A stretch of DNA of 64,000 nucleotides from Ditibartonella apihabitans. Its GTDB lineage: Bacteria; Pseudomonadota; Alphaproteobacteria; Rhizobiales; Rhizobiaceae. The notes under the pieces were generated by a model that searched no databases, was not told where the DNA came from, and worked only from the letters and a program-made list of their open reading frames with translations. Every line of letters begins with the position of its first letter. Positions within the stretch are counted from its first letter, which is position 1. The translations under genes were made by a program, and so were the position numbers. Of the stretch, positions 36,072 to 50,324 are shown one piece after another. Where the stretch lies: positions 1,612,001 through 1,676,000 of the forward strand of contig NZ_CP015820.1 of the NCBI RefSeq assembly GCF_002007485.1. Direction: 5' to 3'.

Positions 36072-37898
36072 ATGTTTCAATCATTTGAAATTGCAACAAA
36101 TCCCGATAACGCAAAGGCTCGTGTTGCGGCGTTACGCAAGGAAATGGAAAAACTCGGGCTTGATGGCTATCTGGTGCCAAGAGCGGACGAACATCAGGGG
36201 GAATATGTACCTCCCCACGCGCAGCGGCTGCAATGGCTCACAGGTTTTACCGGCTCGGCCGGCGTTGCACTGATTTTGAAAGATAAAGCAGTTATTTTCG
36301 TTGACGGGCGTTACACTTTGCAGGTGCGCAACCAGACAGACGGAAAAATATTCACTTATGCCGATCTTGTTTCCTGCCCGCCTTCGCTTTGGCTTGAACA
36401 AAACACCAAAGGTTTGAATATCGGTTTTGATCCATGGCTTCATACTGTCAATGGCGTCAAGGCCCTGAAGCAAGCAGTCGAGGAAAAGGCTCATGGCAAA
36501 CTTGTCGGTACGGAAAAAAATCTCGTCGATCTCATCTGGCATGACCAACCGGAACCGCCGCTGACGCCGGTCACAATCCAGCCTCTCGACTATGCCGGTG
36601 TTCCTGCCGATAAAAAGCTTGAATTGATGGCAGAGAGCTTGAAAAAAGACGGGTGCGATCTGGTATTATTGACAGACCCCTCGTCGATCGCATGGGTTTT
36701 CAATATTCGCGGCAATGACGTTTCCAATACACCTTTTTCCTTGTCTTTTGCTATTCTTCGGGCTGAAAGCCGGCCATCTTTATTTATCGACCAGCGCAAA
36801 CTTGGAGAAAACGAAAAGAAATATCTTGCCCGTTATGTCGACATTTTCGAACCTTCCGCATTGATACCGGAAGTTATCAAAGAAGCGGGGGAAAAATCCT
36901 GTTTTTCACTTGATGGGCAACTTTCGGCCGAGAAATTGCGTCAGGTGATTGTCGATCATGGCGGTACAATTAAAGATTTGCGCGATCCGGCACGTTTGCC
37001 GCGTGCAATCAAGAACGAGGCGGAACTTAAAGGAAGCCGTCAGGCCCATGCGCGTGATGGTGTGGCTCTCTGCCGCTTTTTCTCGTGGCTTTCACGGCAG
37101 AAACCCGCCACAGTGGACGAAATTTCGGCAGCAACGAAACTTGAGAGCTTCCGTGCCGATACTGCCTTGAAGATGGGTTCAAAACTTGAAGATCTGTCAT
37201 TTGATACAATTTCGGGAAGTGGCAGCGATGGTGCTATCATCCATTATCGGGTTAACACCGCAACTAATCGGCCTCTTAACGAAGGCGAGCTTTATCTCGT
37301 CGATTCCGGTGCACAATATCGCGATGGCACAACCGATGTCACCCGCACTGTTGCAATCGGCCACGCAGGTGGGCAAGAAAAACGGTGTTTCACACTCGTT
37401 CTTAAAGGAATGATCGATCTTGCCTCGGCGCGTTTTCCGAAAGGTACGCGCGGGCAGGACCTTGATGTTCTGGCGCGCATCGCTTTATGGAAGGCAGGGT
37501 TGGATTTTGCCCATGGCACGGGCCACGGCGTCGGTTCCTATCTTGCTGTTCATGAAGGCCCACAAACCATTTCGAAACGTGGCGCACAAGAACTTTTACC
37601 CGGAATGATTGTTTCCAACGAACCGGGCTATTATCGCGAAGGCGCATTCGGCATCCGCATTGAAAACCTGCTTGTTGTCAAACCGGCCGAACCGGTCAAG
37701 GGTGGCGATAGTGATATGCTCGGTTTCGAAACTCTCACTCTCTGCCCGATTGATCGCAACCTTATTGCAGTTGAAATGCTGACAAATGAGGAACGCGAAT
37801 GGCTAAACGCCTATCATGCCCGTGTCATGAAAGAAAATGCACCGCACCTTGATGAGGTTGATCGCAAATGGCTTGAGGCAGTAACGCAACCGCTTTAA
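36072..37898 (+). CDS. pepP: Xaa-Pro aminopeptidase (APP1-type)
   Basis: A 608-residue metallopeptidase that removes N-terminal residues preceding proline. It has the three-domain layout of the large APP1 class. Two creatinase-like N-domains span about residues 1-155 (GLDGYLVPRADEHQGEYVPP, with ERLQWLTGFTGSAG-like sequence) and 160-310. The pita-bread catalytic domain spans about 320-540. Metal ligands are visible as LYLVDSGAQYRDGTTDVTRT (two Asp), FAHGTGHGVGSYLAVHEGP (His), MIVSNEPGYYREG (Glu) and GIRIENLLVV (Glu). The C-terminal 60 residues (LTLCPIDRNLIAVEMLTNEE) match the family. It is cytosolic and monocistronic; a bidirectional terminator follows. Confidence 0.94.
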   Translation: MFQSFEIATNPDNAKARVAALRKEMEKLGLDGYLVPRADEHQGEYVPPHAQRLQWLTGFTGSAGVALILKDKAVIFVDGRYTLQVRNQTDGKIFTYADLVSCPPSLWLEQNTKGLNIGFDPWLHTVNGVKALKQAVEEKAHGKLVGTEKNLVDLIWHDQPEPPLTPVTIQPLDYAGVPADKKLELMAESLKKDGCDLVLLTDPSSIAWVFNIRGNDVSNTPFSLSFAILRAESRPSLFIDQRKLGENEKKYLARYVDIFEPSALIPEVIKEAGEKSCFSLDGQLSAEKLRQVIVDHGGTIKDLRDPARLPRAIKNEAELKGSRQAHARDGVALCRFFSWLSRQKPATVDEISAATKLESFRADTALKMGSKLEDLSFDTISGSGSDGAIIHYRVNTATNRPLNEGELYLVDSGAQYRDGTTDVTRTVAIGHAGGQEKRCFTLVLKGMIDLASARFPKGTRGQDLDVLARIALWKAGLDFAHGTGHGVGSYLAVHEGPQTISKRGAQELLPGMIVSNEPGYYREGAFGIRIENLLVVKPAEPVKGGDSDMLGFETLTLCPIDRNLIAVEMLTNEEREWLNAYHARVMKENAPHLDEVDRKWLEAVTQPL

Positions 37899-37915
37899 AC
37901 AAAAAGAAAAAGAAA

Positions 37916-37941
37916 AACGCGAAAGAAAAATCTTTCGCGTT
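37916..37941. terminator. Bidirectional terminator between pepP and the EamA gene
   Basis: AACGCGAAAGA pairs perfectly with TCTTTCGCGTT around an AAAA loop. A-rich sequence precedes it and TTCTTC follows. It lies between convergent stops. Confidence 0.85.
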
Positions 37942-37971
37942 TCTTCAAGTGGAAACTTTGCTTTTAGTTTG

Positions 37972-41675
<3,704 letters not shown>

Positions 41676-43343
41676 CTATTTTGCGTTCAGCAGTTTTAAT
41701 GCCGCCGCACGAGCCTCGTCAGTAATATGTTCGCCTGCAAGCATGCGTGCAATTTCCTCGGCGCGCTCATTGATATCGAGTTTATGAACACGCGTAATCA
41801 GGCGGTCACCATCCCCATGTTCAGATTTGGATATCAGGAAGTGGCTGTCGGCACGGGCAGCCACTTGTGGTGCGTGCGTTACAGAAAGCACTTGTACACC
41901 TTTGGCAAGTCTGGATAGCCTCTGCCCGATAGCATCGGCAACTGCACCGCCAACACCTGTATCGATTTCATCAAAAACCAGTGTCGGAGCAGAACCGCGA
42001 TCGGCAAGAGCCACTTTCAAAGCCAAAAGAAAACGCGACAATTCACCGCCCGAGGCCACTTTCATCATCGGGCCAGCACGTGTTCCGGGATTTGTGCGCA
42101 CCCAATATTCAACCCTGTCTATTCCTTCCGGCGTACGTTCTTCTTTGTTGCTTTCGATATTGACAATAAATTCCGCCCGTTCAAGCTTCAGGGCTGGCAA
42201 CTCGGCCATGACGGCTTTTGTCAATTCTTTCGCCCGTTCATGCCGTTTTTGCGAAAGTTGTTCGGCCGCCTTATCATAATCTTCAAGGGCTGCAGCAACT
42301 TCTTTTTCAAGTTTTCCGACGGTTTCCTCGCTCTCATCAAGATCTTTCAAATCCTGATCCATCTTGTCGCGCAACTCCGACAGGTTGTCAGCAGGAACAT
42401 TATATTTCCGTGCAGCGGCACGCAAAGCAAACAGGCGTTCTTCGACATTGCTTAATTCTTGCGGGTCAAAATCAAGCGCACGCATGGCCGCATCAACGCT
42501 ATCCTGTGCAAGTCCCAAAGCTTCAAGCGCATTATCGATTGAATCGACGATCGGTTTGACAAGCTCTTCCGCTTCAGAAATTTTTCGTTCGAGCCGCCGG
42601 ACAAGATTAGCCAAAACCGGAATCGGTGATTGTGCCCCGTTCAACATATCTCCGGCCTCATTGATGTCGCCTGCAATTTTTTCGGCTTTCATCATATCGG
42701 TACGCCGGATTGCCAAGCTCTCTTCTTCGCCTGCCTCGGGGCCGAGCTTATCCAGTTCTTCAACAGAGGAACGCAAATAGTCTGCCTCGCGCAAAGCTTC
42801 CGCAACTTTTTCGCGATGTTTCTTCAACGTTGTTTCGAGATTATGCCAGTGGCGATAACTCTCGCTCACCGCCTTGAGGTCTTCATCCACACGTCCATAG
42901 GCATCAAGAAGATCACGATGGGAGGCAATATCGACAAGCGCCCGATCGGCATGTTGTCCATGAATTTCGACAAGCTCATGACCAACTTCACGCATCAAAG
43001 AGACACTTGCCGCCTGATCATTAATGAAGACTCGCGAACGACCATCGGAGGACTGGATGCGACGAAGGATGATATCGCCTTCGTCATCAAGGCCATTTAC
43101 TTTGATAAGTTTTCTGGCCGGATGGTCGATCGGCACATCAAAAACGGCCGTCACCTGCCCGCTTTCGGCCCCATGACGCACGAGGGAAGCGTCCCCGCGC
43201 CCCCCGAGCGCCAAAGACAAAGAGTCAAGCAGAATAGACTTGCCAGCACCGGTTTCACCGGTAAGCACCGACAGGCCCGCGTCAAAGTTGATATCGAGCC
43301 TTTCGATCAGAACTATGTCGCGGATCGAAAGCTGTACAAGCAT
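41676..43343 (-). CDS. recN: DNA repair protein RecN
   Basis: A 555-residue SMC-like ATPase that acts in double-strand-break repair. The N-terminal head has the Walker A motif in VLTGETGAGKSILLDSLSLA (about residues 25-44) and the Q-loop region. A central coiled coil follows (about 155-360, rich in Glu, Lys and heptads such as LSELRDKMDQDLKDLDESEE). The C-terminal head has the ABC signature KVASGGELSRFLLALKV and the Walker B motif TLVFDEIDTGVGGAVADAIG. It lies six bases after bamD in the same direction, so bamD-recN is an operon. Confidence 0.96.
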   Translation of the reverse strand: MLVQLSIRDIVLIERLDINFDAGLSVLTGETGAGKSILLDSLSLALGGRGDASLVRHGAESGQVTAVFDVPIDHPARKLIKVNGLDDEGDIILRRIQSSDGRSRVFINDQAASVSLMREVGHELVEIHGQHADRALVDIASHRDLLDAYGRVDEDLKAVSESYRHWHNLETTLKKHREKVAEALREADYLRSSVEELDKLGPEAGEEESLAIRRTDMMKAEKIAGDINEAGDMLNGAQSPIPVLANLVRRLERKISEAEELVKPIVDSIDNALEALGLAQDSVDAAMRALDFDPQELSNVEERLFALRAAARKYNVPADNLSELRDKMDQDLKDLDESEETVGKLEKEVAAALEDYDKAAEQLSQKRHERAKELTKAVMAELPALKLERAEFIVNIESNKEERTPEGIDRVEYWVRTNPGTRAGPMMKVASGGELSRFLLALKVALADRGSAPTLVFDEIDTGVGGAVADAIGQRLSRLAKGVQVLSVTHAPQVAARADSHFLISKSEHGDGDRLITRVHKLDINERAEEIARMLAGEHITDEARAAALKLLNAK

Positions 43344-43349
43344 CTATGA

Positions 43350-44243
43350 TCAGGAACCTTTTTTCAGCCCGGTTTTATTCAACGCACGGGATATCCACGA
43401 GGCTTTGTTTTCTTGAGGTGCTACCCCACCCTTTTGCAGCAGGTTGAAAGCGTCCTTATACCATTTGCTTTCCGGATAGTTTTGCCCAAGAACAGCTGCC
43501 GCCGTTTGCGCTTCCGAGGTCAGACCCAAAGCATAGTTTGCTTCTGTCAAACGATAGAGTGCTTCCTCGATCTGGTTGGTATTGGAATATTCTTCAACAA
43601 CGGTGCGATAACGCTTGATAGCCGAAAGATATTGTTTGCGTTCCTGATAATAACGGCCGATCTGCATTTCTTTACCGGCAAGTTGTTCACGCCCGAAACG
43701 TATCTTGGTTTTGGCATCATCGACATATTCCGAATTAGGATAGCGGTCGACAACTTCCTGCATAGCAGCAATTGCGCGTTTGGTATCTTTCTGGTCACGC
43801 GTAATATCGGGAATCTGCCGGAAATATGAAAGGCCGATAATGTAATAAGCGTAAGCGGCTTCCTCGGATGTCGGATAAAGAGCAATATAGCGCTTGGCCA
43901 TATTGACCGCTTCGTCGTAATTGCCCTTGCGGTAATTGGTGAAAGCTCCCATAACAAGAGACTTGCGTGCCCATTCGGTGTAAGGATGCTGACGATCAAC
44001 CGCCTCGAATTTTTTGGCAGCTTCGCTTAAACGACCGGCATCCAGATTAGCCAGAGCCTGATTATAAAGAACGTCCGGCGGGTCGATTTTATCGACATAG
44101 GATGTCAGATCGACATCCTTGTCTTTTTTCGAACAACCGGCTGTCAGGCATACGCTGCCAAGCATCAGCCCGATAATGACTTTACGCAAGATAGTGGATT
44201 TTTTTGCTCCAGCATCCATAAAACACGAATTCAACTTCGTCAT
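43350..44243 (-). CDS. bamD: BamD (ComL), outer-membrane assembly lipoprotein
   Basis: A 297-residue lipoprotein of the BAM complex, which folds and inserts beta-barrel outer-membrane proteins. The signal sequence ([18 protein letters not shown]) ends in the lipobox LTAGC, giving an acylated cysteine near residue 37. TPR-type repeats follow: [58 protein letters not shown] and [20 protein letters not shown], the five-TPR arrangement of BamD. The C-terminus is extended relative to E. coli BamD. GGAGAGAGC places the start at 44243; a second ATG at 44219 is possible. Confidence 0.93.
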   Translation of the reverse strand: MTKLNSCFMDAGAKKSTILRKVIIGLMLGSVCLTAGCSKKDKDVDLTSYVDKIDPPDVLYNQALANLDAGRLSEAAKKFEAVDRQHPYTEWARKSLVMGAFTNYRKGNYDEAVNMAKRYIALYPTSEEAAYAYYIIGLSYFRQIPDITRDQKDTKRAIAAMQEVVDRYPNSEYVDDAKTKIRFGREQLAGKEMQIGRYYQERKQYLSAIKRYRTVVEEYSNTNQIEEALYRLTEANYALGLTSEAQTAAAVLGQNYPESKWYKDAFNLLQKGGVAPQENKASWISRALNKTGLKKGS

Positions 44244-44464
44244 GCTCTCTCCGGCCTTCCGGCATACCCTTGTTTATCGAAACCCTAAAGACATCACCCA
44301 GCGCTTGATCAAGACCGAATAGAAGTCATGGGAGGTTATTATCGGCATTATCAACCTATAACATTAATATTGAATTAGCCGATTTTTACTCAATCGGTCA
44401 ATCATTCCTTATAGACTGAATTATGACAAATCCCTGAAAAGAACAGTTATTACAATCGAATTTA

Positions 44465-45358
44465 TTAAAATTCTTTTGTATCGAATGCAGTTTTGTCTTC
44501 AAGAAGTGCTTTTACAAGCCTTGCATTCAAGGCATGTCCACCACGAAATGACCTGAAAAGGCCGATAACAGGCGAACCGGTCATTGCTGTATCACCAATC
44601 GCATCCAATAATTTATGGCGGACAAATTCATTTTCATAATGAAGACCGTCCGGATTAACGACATTGTCATCAAAACCGATCACAATCGAATTTTCCAAAG
44701 ACGAGCCGAGAGCCATACCGGCGGCCCAAAGTGTTTCAACATCCTTCAGGAAGCCAAAGGTGCGCGCTCTGGAAATTTCTTTTTTGAATTCTTCCGGTTT
44801 GCAATCAAAAACAATTGAACTTTTGCCGATAATCGGGCTTGAAAATTCTATCGAAACGTCAAATCGCCTACCATCAAACGGCTCGAACTCGGCAAAACCG
44901 TTTTTCGATTCGACCCTGACCTTTTTCTTGATGAGGATAAATTTGCGTTTAACGTTTTGATTAACAATTCCCGCTTTATCGAAAGCCTCGCAATATGTCC
45001 ATGAACCGCCATCAAGTATGGGTAATTCGTTATTTGAAACTTCAATGACAAGGTTATCAAGATTATAAGCATTGATTGCAGCCATCAAATGTTCGATCGT
45101 CTCGACACGGACTGCTCCCGTACCCAAAGTTGTCGAAAGGTCGGTTTTACCGGTTTCTTCAGAAACAGCACGGAAGCGCTTTTTTTCGCCCGAGGGTAAA
45201 ACTCTTACAAATACGATCCCCGTTCCTGCTTCTGCAGGGTTGATCGTGAGGGTTGAAGGGAGACCACTGTGAACACCATACCCGCTTAATGTGACCGCTT
45301 TTGCCAATGTTGATTGGAAATGATGGTCAGGACCGGACTTTGAATGTTTACCAACCAT
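44465..45358 (-). CDS. lpxC: UDP-3-O-acyl-N-acetylglucosamine deacetylase
   Basis: A 297-residue zinc enzyme that commits UDP-GlcNAc derivatives to lipid A synthesis. Recognisable parts are TLAKAVTLSGYGVHSGLPST (about residues 17-36), the metal site VETIEHLMAAINAYNLDNLV (about 86-105; His in EHLMA), ELPILDGGSWTYCEAF, the second zinc motif FVRHKLLDAIGDTAMTG with two ligands (His and Asp), and the catalytic histidine in FRSFRGGHALNARLVKALLE. The length is normal for rhizobial LpxC. It is separated from bamD by about 220 bases and from ftsZ by a 900-base gap. Confidence 0.96.
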   Translation of the reverse strand: MVGKHSKSGPDHHFQSTLAKAVTLSGYGVHSGLPSTLTINPAEAGTGIVFVRVLPSGEKKRFRAVSEETGKTDLSTTLGTGAVRVETIEHLMAAINAYNLDNLVIEVSNNELPILDGGSWTYCEAFDKAGIVNQNVKRKFILIKKKVRVESKNGFAEFEPFDGRRFDVSIEFSSPIIGKSSIVFDCKPEEFKKEISRARTFGFLKDVETLWAAGMALGSSLENSIVIGFDDNVVNPDGLHYENEFVRHKLLDAIGDTAMTGSPVIGLFRSFRGGHALNARLVKALLEDKTAFDTKEF

Positions 45359-45936
45359 AGTTGAAAGAATTTCCCTTCCTCAATTTTAAAAAACTTTTCT
45401 TCACATAGCACTAATAACGATAATCTTCGACAAGGAATTTTATCAATTCCGTTGAAGCAAACCACCATTGCTCGCAATTTCTAACTTTGACGGTTAATTT
45501 CCCAAATGTCATACACGATTTTCTTTAACATCATAACCGTCTTCACGTCTCGTCTTCGATCAAATTTTGCTTGTCACTCACTCCTGCCCGAAGAAGCCTC
45601 CGGAATTTATTTCCCGTTCAATATTGTTCGTTATCAATATTTTCACAAAAATAGTTTTATCGAGCCGCTATTTCGCTGTTCCTCAACTTCGCATCATGGC
45701 AAGATTTTAGTGTTCGCAGTTTTCGAACCGACATAAGATATTGGAAGTAGACGGAAGTCCCTCTCTTGTTTTCATTCTTTTTCACAAAAGGGCGCCTTGA
45801 ACATTGTTTTTCACCAAAAACACAAGCCGCTTTTTCAAACGTGCTCAGATTTATAAAACAGATCAGAAAAATTCAGTCTTGGTTTTAAGTTTTTACCGCG
45901 CTCCGCAATGGGAATAGCAATTGTTTTAGCCATATG

Positions 45937-46058
45937 CAGCGCCAATCACCCAGATTTCTGCAACGCCAATTGCCCACTCTTCTTCAAAAGCCAATTGCAC
46001 AAACTTCTTCAACGCCGATCACTCACTCTCCTTGAGCGCAAATTGCCCACAGCTCGTT
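45937..46058. repeat. Tandem repeat, five imperfect units of about 24 bp
   Basis: The units start at 45937, 45961, 45985, 46010 and 46034 and are 24-25 bp long. A consensus is CAACGCCAATTGCCCACTCT followed by TCTT. Copies 1, 2, 4 and 5 share the GCGCCAAT- or ACGCCAAT-type start, and the copies differ by several substitutions. There are no spacers, so it is a minisatellite rather than a CRISPR array. Confidence 0.85.
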
Positions 46059-46167
46059 CATAGGCTTTTGACGTTCGTAGGCAAAAATGACATCCCTCGT
46101 TACGCCACTTTCGCCGTTTTCATTTTCGCAGAGCCGGATTGTGGTGCAAGAAGCAAACCGCATATAC

Positions 46168-46197
46168 AAAAAAGCCGCTGTTTTAAAAAACAGCGGC
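46168..46197 (-). terminator. Terminator of ftsZ
   Basis: GCCGCTGTTTT pairs with AAAACAGCGGC (11-bp stem, two-base loop) and is followed on the minus strand by TTTTTT, about 75 bases beyond the ftsZ stop. Confidence 0.92.
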
Positions 46198-46272
46198 AGT
46201 TTTGAGAAGGTTTTTGGGGCTTTTATAGTGTCGGCCTCTCGAACAGGAGCCGACTTATTGTTACCTTCGGAT

Positions 46273-48051
46273 TCAGTTTGCCTGACGGCGAAGGAAAGCC
46301 GGAATCTCCAACTGGTCTTCTTCGCTGACCGGCTGGCGTTGTTGTGGTTGCTGACGTGGTTGAGGTTCAGCAGACGGTTGCCGCCGAGGAGCATAAACTG
46401 CAGCATCGGATGACAATTGACGGCGTGGTTCCTGATTTGGCAGAACCGGCTCGCGATTTTGTTTATGGGCAGGCTCTAAACGGGCTGTCGGCTCCTCATC
46501 GCGGTGAATCAAACTCTGCGTCAATTTTTGCCAAAGACTGCGTGGTCCCTGCTGAGCTTGTTGGTGATGAGCGGCTGCATTGGCTTTTTCGCGGGCAACA
46601 GACGGAAAATCACGCAGTTCAGGCATTCTGACCGGTGCCGGACGCTGTTGGGGTGCTGCCTGTTTTTCGCGCATTGCCGGTACTTCGGTCATCTCGTCAA
46701 GTACGCGGGCTGTTGCTTCCATATTTACCGGAGCTTGCTCACGCGGTTGAGACATACGCGGAGCCTGCATACGCGGTGTTTGCGGCATTTGCTGTGCCTG
46801 TGCATGAACCGTTGGCGCAGCCTGAATTTGCGGATTGGCGCGTTGCGGAATAACACCAGCGCTCGAGGAAGGAACTTTAAAAATTTCGCTCTGAGGACGG
46901 AATGGTTCCTCGACAGGCCTGTTCATTTCCAGTTCCAAAGCTTCCATAACCTCGACCATCGGCTGCGGTTTTGCTTCCGAAAGTTGAGCTTTCGGGCCAG
47001 CCTGTGGAATTGCATTATTCTCGAGCTTGCGAGCAGGGCCTGACACCTGATTTCCCTGCCCGTCTGTATCAGCGCCTTCGACGCTTGCACGGTCGATACC
47101 GGTTGCAACAACCGAAACACGGATGACACCTTCAAGCGATTCGTCATCAATCGCACCGAAGATCACATTTGCATCGGCATCGACTTCTTCACGGATACGA
47201 TTGGCTGCTTCGTCAACCTCGAACAATGTGAGGTCACGTCCACCGGTGATCGAAATCAACAAGCCGCGAGCACCGCGCATTGACGTTTCGTCAAGTAGCG
47301 GATTGGCGATCGCTGCTTCTGCAGCTGCAAGAGCACGGTTTTCACCGGAAGCTTCGCCGGTTCCCATCATGGCGCGGCCCATTTCATGCATAACCGAACG
47401 CACATCGGCAAAATCAAGATTGATAAGGCCTTCTTTGATCATCAGATCGGTGATCGAGGCAACACCGGAATAAAGCACCTGATCGGCCATCATGAACGCA
47501 TCGGCAAAAGTGGTTTGTTCATTGGCAATGCGGAACAGGTTCTGGTTAGGAATAACAATCAGCGTATCAACGCATTTTTGCAATTCTTCAATACCGGCTT
47601 CGGCTGTTTTCATGCGGCGTGCACCTTCGAAATGGAAGGGCTTGGTAACAACACCGACCGTCAAAATACCTTTTTCTCTGGCTGCACGGGCAACCACTGG
47701 TGCAGCACCGGTACCGGTACCGCCCCCCATACCACAGGTAATGAAAACCATGTGGGAGTTACCGAGATGATCGACAATTTCATCAAGGCATTCTTCTGCT
47801 GCAGCCTGCCCGACTTCGGGAAGTGCGCCGGCACCAAGACCTTCGGTCACGGCCGCACCAAGTTGGATAACACGATCTGCCTTCGACATAGTCAATGCCT
47901 GGGCGTCCGTATTCGCGACAACAAAATCAACGCCCTGTAAGCCGGCATTGATCATATTATTGACAGCGTTACCGCCGCCACCGCCCACACCGAAAACAGT
48001 GATGCGTGGCTTCAATTCTGTAATATCTGGCCCGTGCAGATTGATTGTCAT
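46273..48051 (-). CDS. ftsZ: Cell division GTPase FtsZ (long-linker type)
   Basis: A 592-residue tubulin-like GTPase that forms the division ring. The globular domain (about residues 10-315) shows [18 protein letters not shown], the GTP-binding signature [19 protein letters not shown] (about 102-120) and the T7 loop [16 protein letters not shown] very long linker (about 320-580), rich in Pro, Gln, Ala and Arg and probably disordered, follows. The C-terminal tail [16 protein letters not shown] is the conserved peptide that docks FtsA and other partners. The long linker is typical of Rhizobiales FtsZ. It starts 69 bases downstream of ftsA and ends at a strong terminator. Confidence 0.98.
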   Translation of the reverse strand: MTINLHGPDITELKPRITVFGVGGGGGNAVNNMINAGLQGVDFVVANTDAQALTMSKADRVIQLGAAVTEGLGAGALPEVGQAAAEECLDEIVDHLGNSHMVFITCGMGGGTGTGAAPVVARAAREKGILTVGVVTKPFHFEGARRMKTAEAGIEELQKCVDTLIVIPNQNLFRIANEQTTFADAFMMADQVLYSGVASITDLMIKEGLINLDFADVRSVMHEMGRAMMGTGEASGENRALAAAEAAIANPLLDETSMRGARGLLISITGGRDLTLFEVDEAANRIREEVDADANVIFGAIDDESLEGVIRVSVVATGIDRASVEGADTDGQGNQVSGPARKLENNAIPQAGPKAQLSEAKPQPMVEVMEALELEMNRPVEEPFRPQSEIFKVPSSSAGVIPQRANPQIQAAPTVHAQAQQMPQTPRMQAPRMSQPREQAPVNMEATARVLDEMTEVPAMREKQAAPQQRPAPVRMPELRDFPSVAREKANAAAHHQQAQQGPRSLWQKLTQSLIHRDEEPTARLEPAHKQNREPVLPNQEPRRQLSSDAAVYAPRRQPSAEPQPRQQPQQRQPVSEEDQLEIPAFLRRQAN

Positions 48052-48120
48052 TGTCTTTTCCTTCTCAATAAGTACACCGCAAAGCCCTTAGCGGTAGAAT
48101 TAGAAATATCACTCAACAAC

Positions 48121-49419
48121 TCAAAAACTCTCGCGCAGCCATTGGCCTACGCGTTGAAAACGTCCCCCCGTACCAGTCTTGAGTTGACCGATCGTATGAA
48201 CGATTTTCTCTTCGAAACTCGCCGTCTGCGGATAGATCATCAAACCGACAACCGCAGAAAACGCCGCTCCCTTAGCCAGAGTTGGCAACCCCGAAACTCC
48301 AAGCGGGCGACCGACCCTTACATTACGTCCCAATATCTTGCGTGCTGTCTCGGGCAAGCCGGTAAGCTGGCTCCCTCCACCTGTCAGCACAATACGTTTT
48401 CCGATAACATGGCCAAATCCGGAACGATTGAGCCTGTCACGTACCATTTCAAGAATTTCTTCCACACGTGCCTGAATAATGCGTGTCAAAACAGCACGTG
48501 GATATTGCATTTCGCTTCGCTCGTCCGCGATCGGTGAAATGCTGATCATATGTCTATCATCGACGCCACCGGGGAGTGTTGACCCATGCATAACTTTCAG
48601 TCTTTCGGCGTCTTCCAGAGGCATCGAAAAACCACGTGCTATATCAAGCGTGACATGGTTGCCACCAACAGGAATAGCATCAGCATGAACAAAATGATTA
48701 TCGGAAAAAACCGAAAATGTAGTTGTGCCGCCGCCAATATCGATGCAGGCAGCTCCCAAACGCGCTTCATCATCGACAAGCACTGCAAGACCGCTTGCAA
48801 ATGGTGTTGCAACCATTGCTTCCACACTGATATGAGCGCGATTGATACAGGCTTCAAGATTTCGCAATGGTACAGTTTCTGCCGTTAAAACATGAACATC
48901 CACACCAAGCAGATTACCTGTCATTCCTATTGGATCCGAAATCCCCTTTTCACTATCAAGCGAATAGCTGAGCGGGACGGAATGGACAATGTGGCGATCA
49001 AGTGCAAATGCTTTTCTTGATGCACTGGCAAGAACCGAGCGAACATCACGTGAAGAGACTTCACGCCCGCTCACATCATATTCGCCATGAACAACAACAC
49101 TTCTCAAGCGGGCAGACGAAAAATTGACGATTAATGAATCGACAATCAAACCTGCCATTTTTTCTGCTGCATCGACTGCGAGGCGAACAGATTGTTCTGC
49201 CGCCGCCATATCCATAACAACGCCGGATTTGATCCCGCGGGAACGTTGCACACCAAAGCCCAAAATTTCAATATGGTGCGTACGACCGGGCAAATATTGC
49301 ATATGATCAAAAGGACGCAAACGCGCAATGACGCAAACAACTTTGCTTGAACCCATATCAAGCACTGTCAACAGACGGGTCTTACGCAATCCGTTATGTC
49401 CTGAGCCGAGCAGATTCAT
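48121..49419 (-). CDS. ftsA: Cell division protein FtsA
   Basis: A 432-residue actin-like ATPase that tethers FtsZ to the membrane. It has the phosphate-1 motif LTVLDMGSSKVVCVIARL (about residues 17-34), the 1C domain region, AACIDIGGGTTTFSVF (phosphate 2), and the adenosine motif RIVLTGGGSQLTGLPETARK. The C-terminus (GGRFQRVGQWLRESF) is the amphipathic membrane-targeting helix. The start overlaps the ftsQ stop by four bases (ATGA). Cotranscribed with ftsQ and ddlB. Confidence 0.96.
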   Translation of the reverse strand: MNLLGSGHNGLRKTRLLTVLDMGSSKVVCVIARLRPFDHMQYLPGRTHHIEILGFGVQRSRGIKSGVVMDMAAAEQSVRLAVDAAEKMAGLIVDSLIVNFSSARLRSVVVHGEYDVSGREVSSRDVRSVLASASRKAFALDRHIVHSVPLSYSLDSEKGISDPIGMTGNLLGVDVHVLTAETVPLRNLEACINRAHISVEAMVATPFASGLAVLVDDEARLGAACIDIGGGTTTFSVFSDNHFVHADAIPVGGNHVTLDIARGFSMPLEDAERLKVMHGSTLPGGVDDRHMISISPIADERSEMQYPRAVLTRIIQARVEEILEMVRDRLNRSGFGHVIGKRIVLTGGGSQLTGLPETARKILGRNVRVGRPLGVSGLPTLAKGAAFSAVVGLMIYPQTASFEEKIVHTIGQLKTGTGGRFQRVGQWLRESF

Positions 49420-50324
49420 GCGTGACCTGCCTTCCGAGCCTTCAAATGACGCTCTTCTTCTTTAACAACGTTATTACGCCGCTCCAATGCCTCATCCGAC
49501 AATGCAACAGTAATACGATCAGGAAGCCGTAAATCAACACTCAAAACGTCGCGACTAAAAAGCCCTTGCTCTTTATCGGCCTTGACTGCATCCGCAAGTC
49601 TCGCAATAGCATCCGTTTCCGGCAATTTGATACGAACGCCATTATCAAGCAGAACATCCCAACGCCGGTCACCCACACGTACATAAGCCCGTACATGTTC
49701 TTTAATTTCCGGAAAAGCGGCTACTTCATGCACAAAATCGGATGCCTTTTTATCGGCACCGATACCGACAACAAGCGGCAAATCACCCGCAAGGCCCGGT
49801 TTGAACGGCACGATCACCCGCCCTGCGTCATCAATAATATCAAGATTATCGCCATGCTGCCAAACTGCATAAGGCTGCCGCTCGACAAGCGAAACACGAA
49901 CACGATCCGGATAGATCTTTTGAACGTCGACCGATTGTATCCATGGAAGTTGTGCAAGCGCCTCACGCGCTTTGACTGCATCAAAACCGATCATCGAGGT
50001 TTCGCCATCAAGACCGAGAGCCGAAAGAACATCAAGTTCCGACATGCGGTTATTACCGGCAATTTCTACATCTTCGACTGCAAAACCGAATGTCGATGTT
50101 GTGGCTTTTACAACATCATCGGTGTGGCCACCTGCCGAAATGCCATAGCAAGCTGCTGCACCAAAAAAGAGGACGACTGCAAACGCGCCAAAATGGCGTG
50201 GCAGCTCGATGTCAGCCTGAACAATTTGAGAGACAGTACGCCGCAACCGCCGGTAAAGGCGGGGCAATATCGACATCGCAAGTGTCGAAAAACCGTCCTC
50301 TTGTTGACCGTTCAACGCATACAC
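49416..50324 (-). CDS. ftsQ: Cell division protein FtsQ
   Basis: A 302-residue bitopic membrane protein of the divisome. After a cytoplasmic segment of about 45 residues comes one helix ([20 protein letters not shown]), then the POTRA domain ([20 protein letters not shown]) and the FtsQ/DivIB beta domain ([36 protein letters not shown]). The start is a GTG at 50324 with GGAGG seven bases upstream, 13 bases inside ddlB. A longer ATG-start version (50345) would carry the Shine-Dalgarno inside the gene, so the GTG is preferred. The C-terminus overlaps ftsA. Confidence 0.93.
   Translation of the reverse strand: MYALNGQQEDGFSTLAMSILPRLYRRLRRTVSQIVQADIELPRHFGAFAVVLFFGAAACYGISAGGHTDDVVKATTSTFGFAVEDVEIAGNNRMSELDVLSALGLDGETSMIGFDAVKAREALAQLPWIQSVDVQKIYPDRVRVSLVERQPYAVWQHGDNLDIIDDAGRVIVPFKPGLAGDLPLVVGIGADKKASDFVHEVAAFPEIKEHVRAYVRVGDRRWDVLLDNGVRIKLPETDAIARLADAVKADKEQGLFSRDVLSVDLRLPDRITVALSDEALERRNNVVKEEERHLKARKAGHA

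Larger units (their letters stand above)
45359..46272. other. lpxC-ftsZ intergenic region
   Basis: About 900 bases that hold a tandem repeat (45937-46058) and the ftsZ terminator (46168-46197). Short frames here have no recognisable products. Confidence 0.55.

Noticed and set aside
42630-43349. 239-codon plus-strand frame
   Set aside because: Antisense to recN; its sequence is explained by the recN frame.
45937-46058. CRISPR array as an explanation of the repeat
   Set aside because: Units are directly adjacent with no spacers, diverged, and there are no cas genes in the window.
46023-46406. 127-codon minus-strand frame over the ftsZ end and repeat region
   Set aside because: Overlaps the ftsZ C-terminus and terminator in another frame; no ribosome site or domain.
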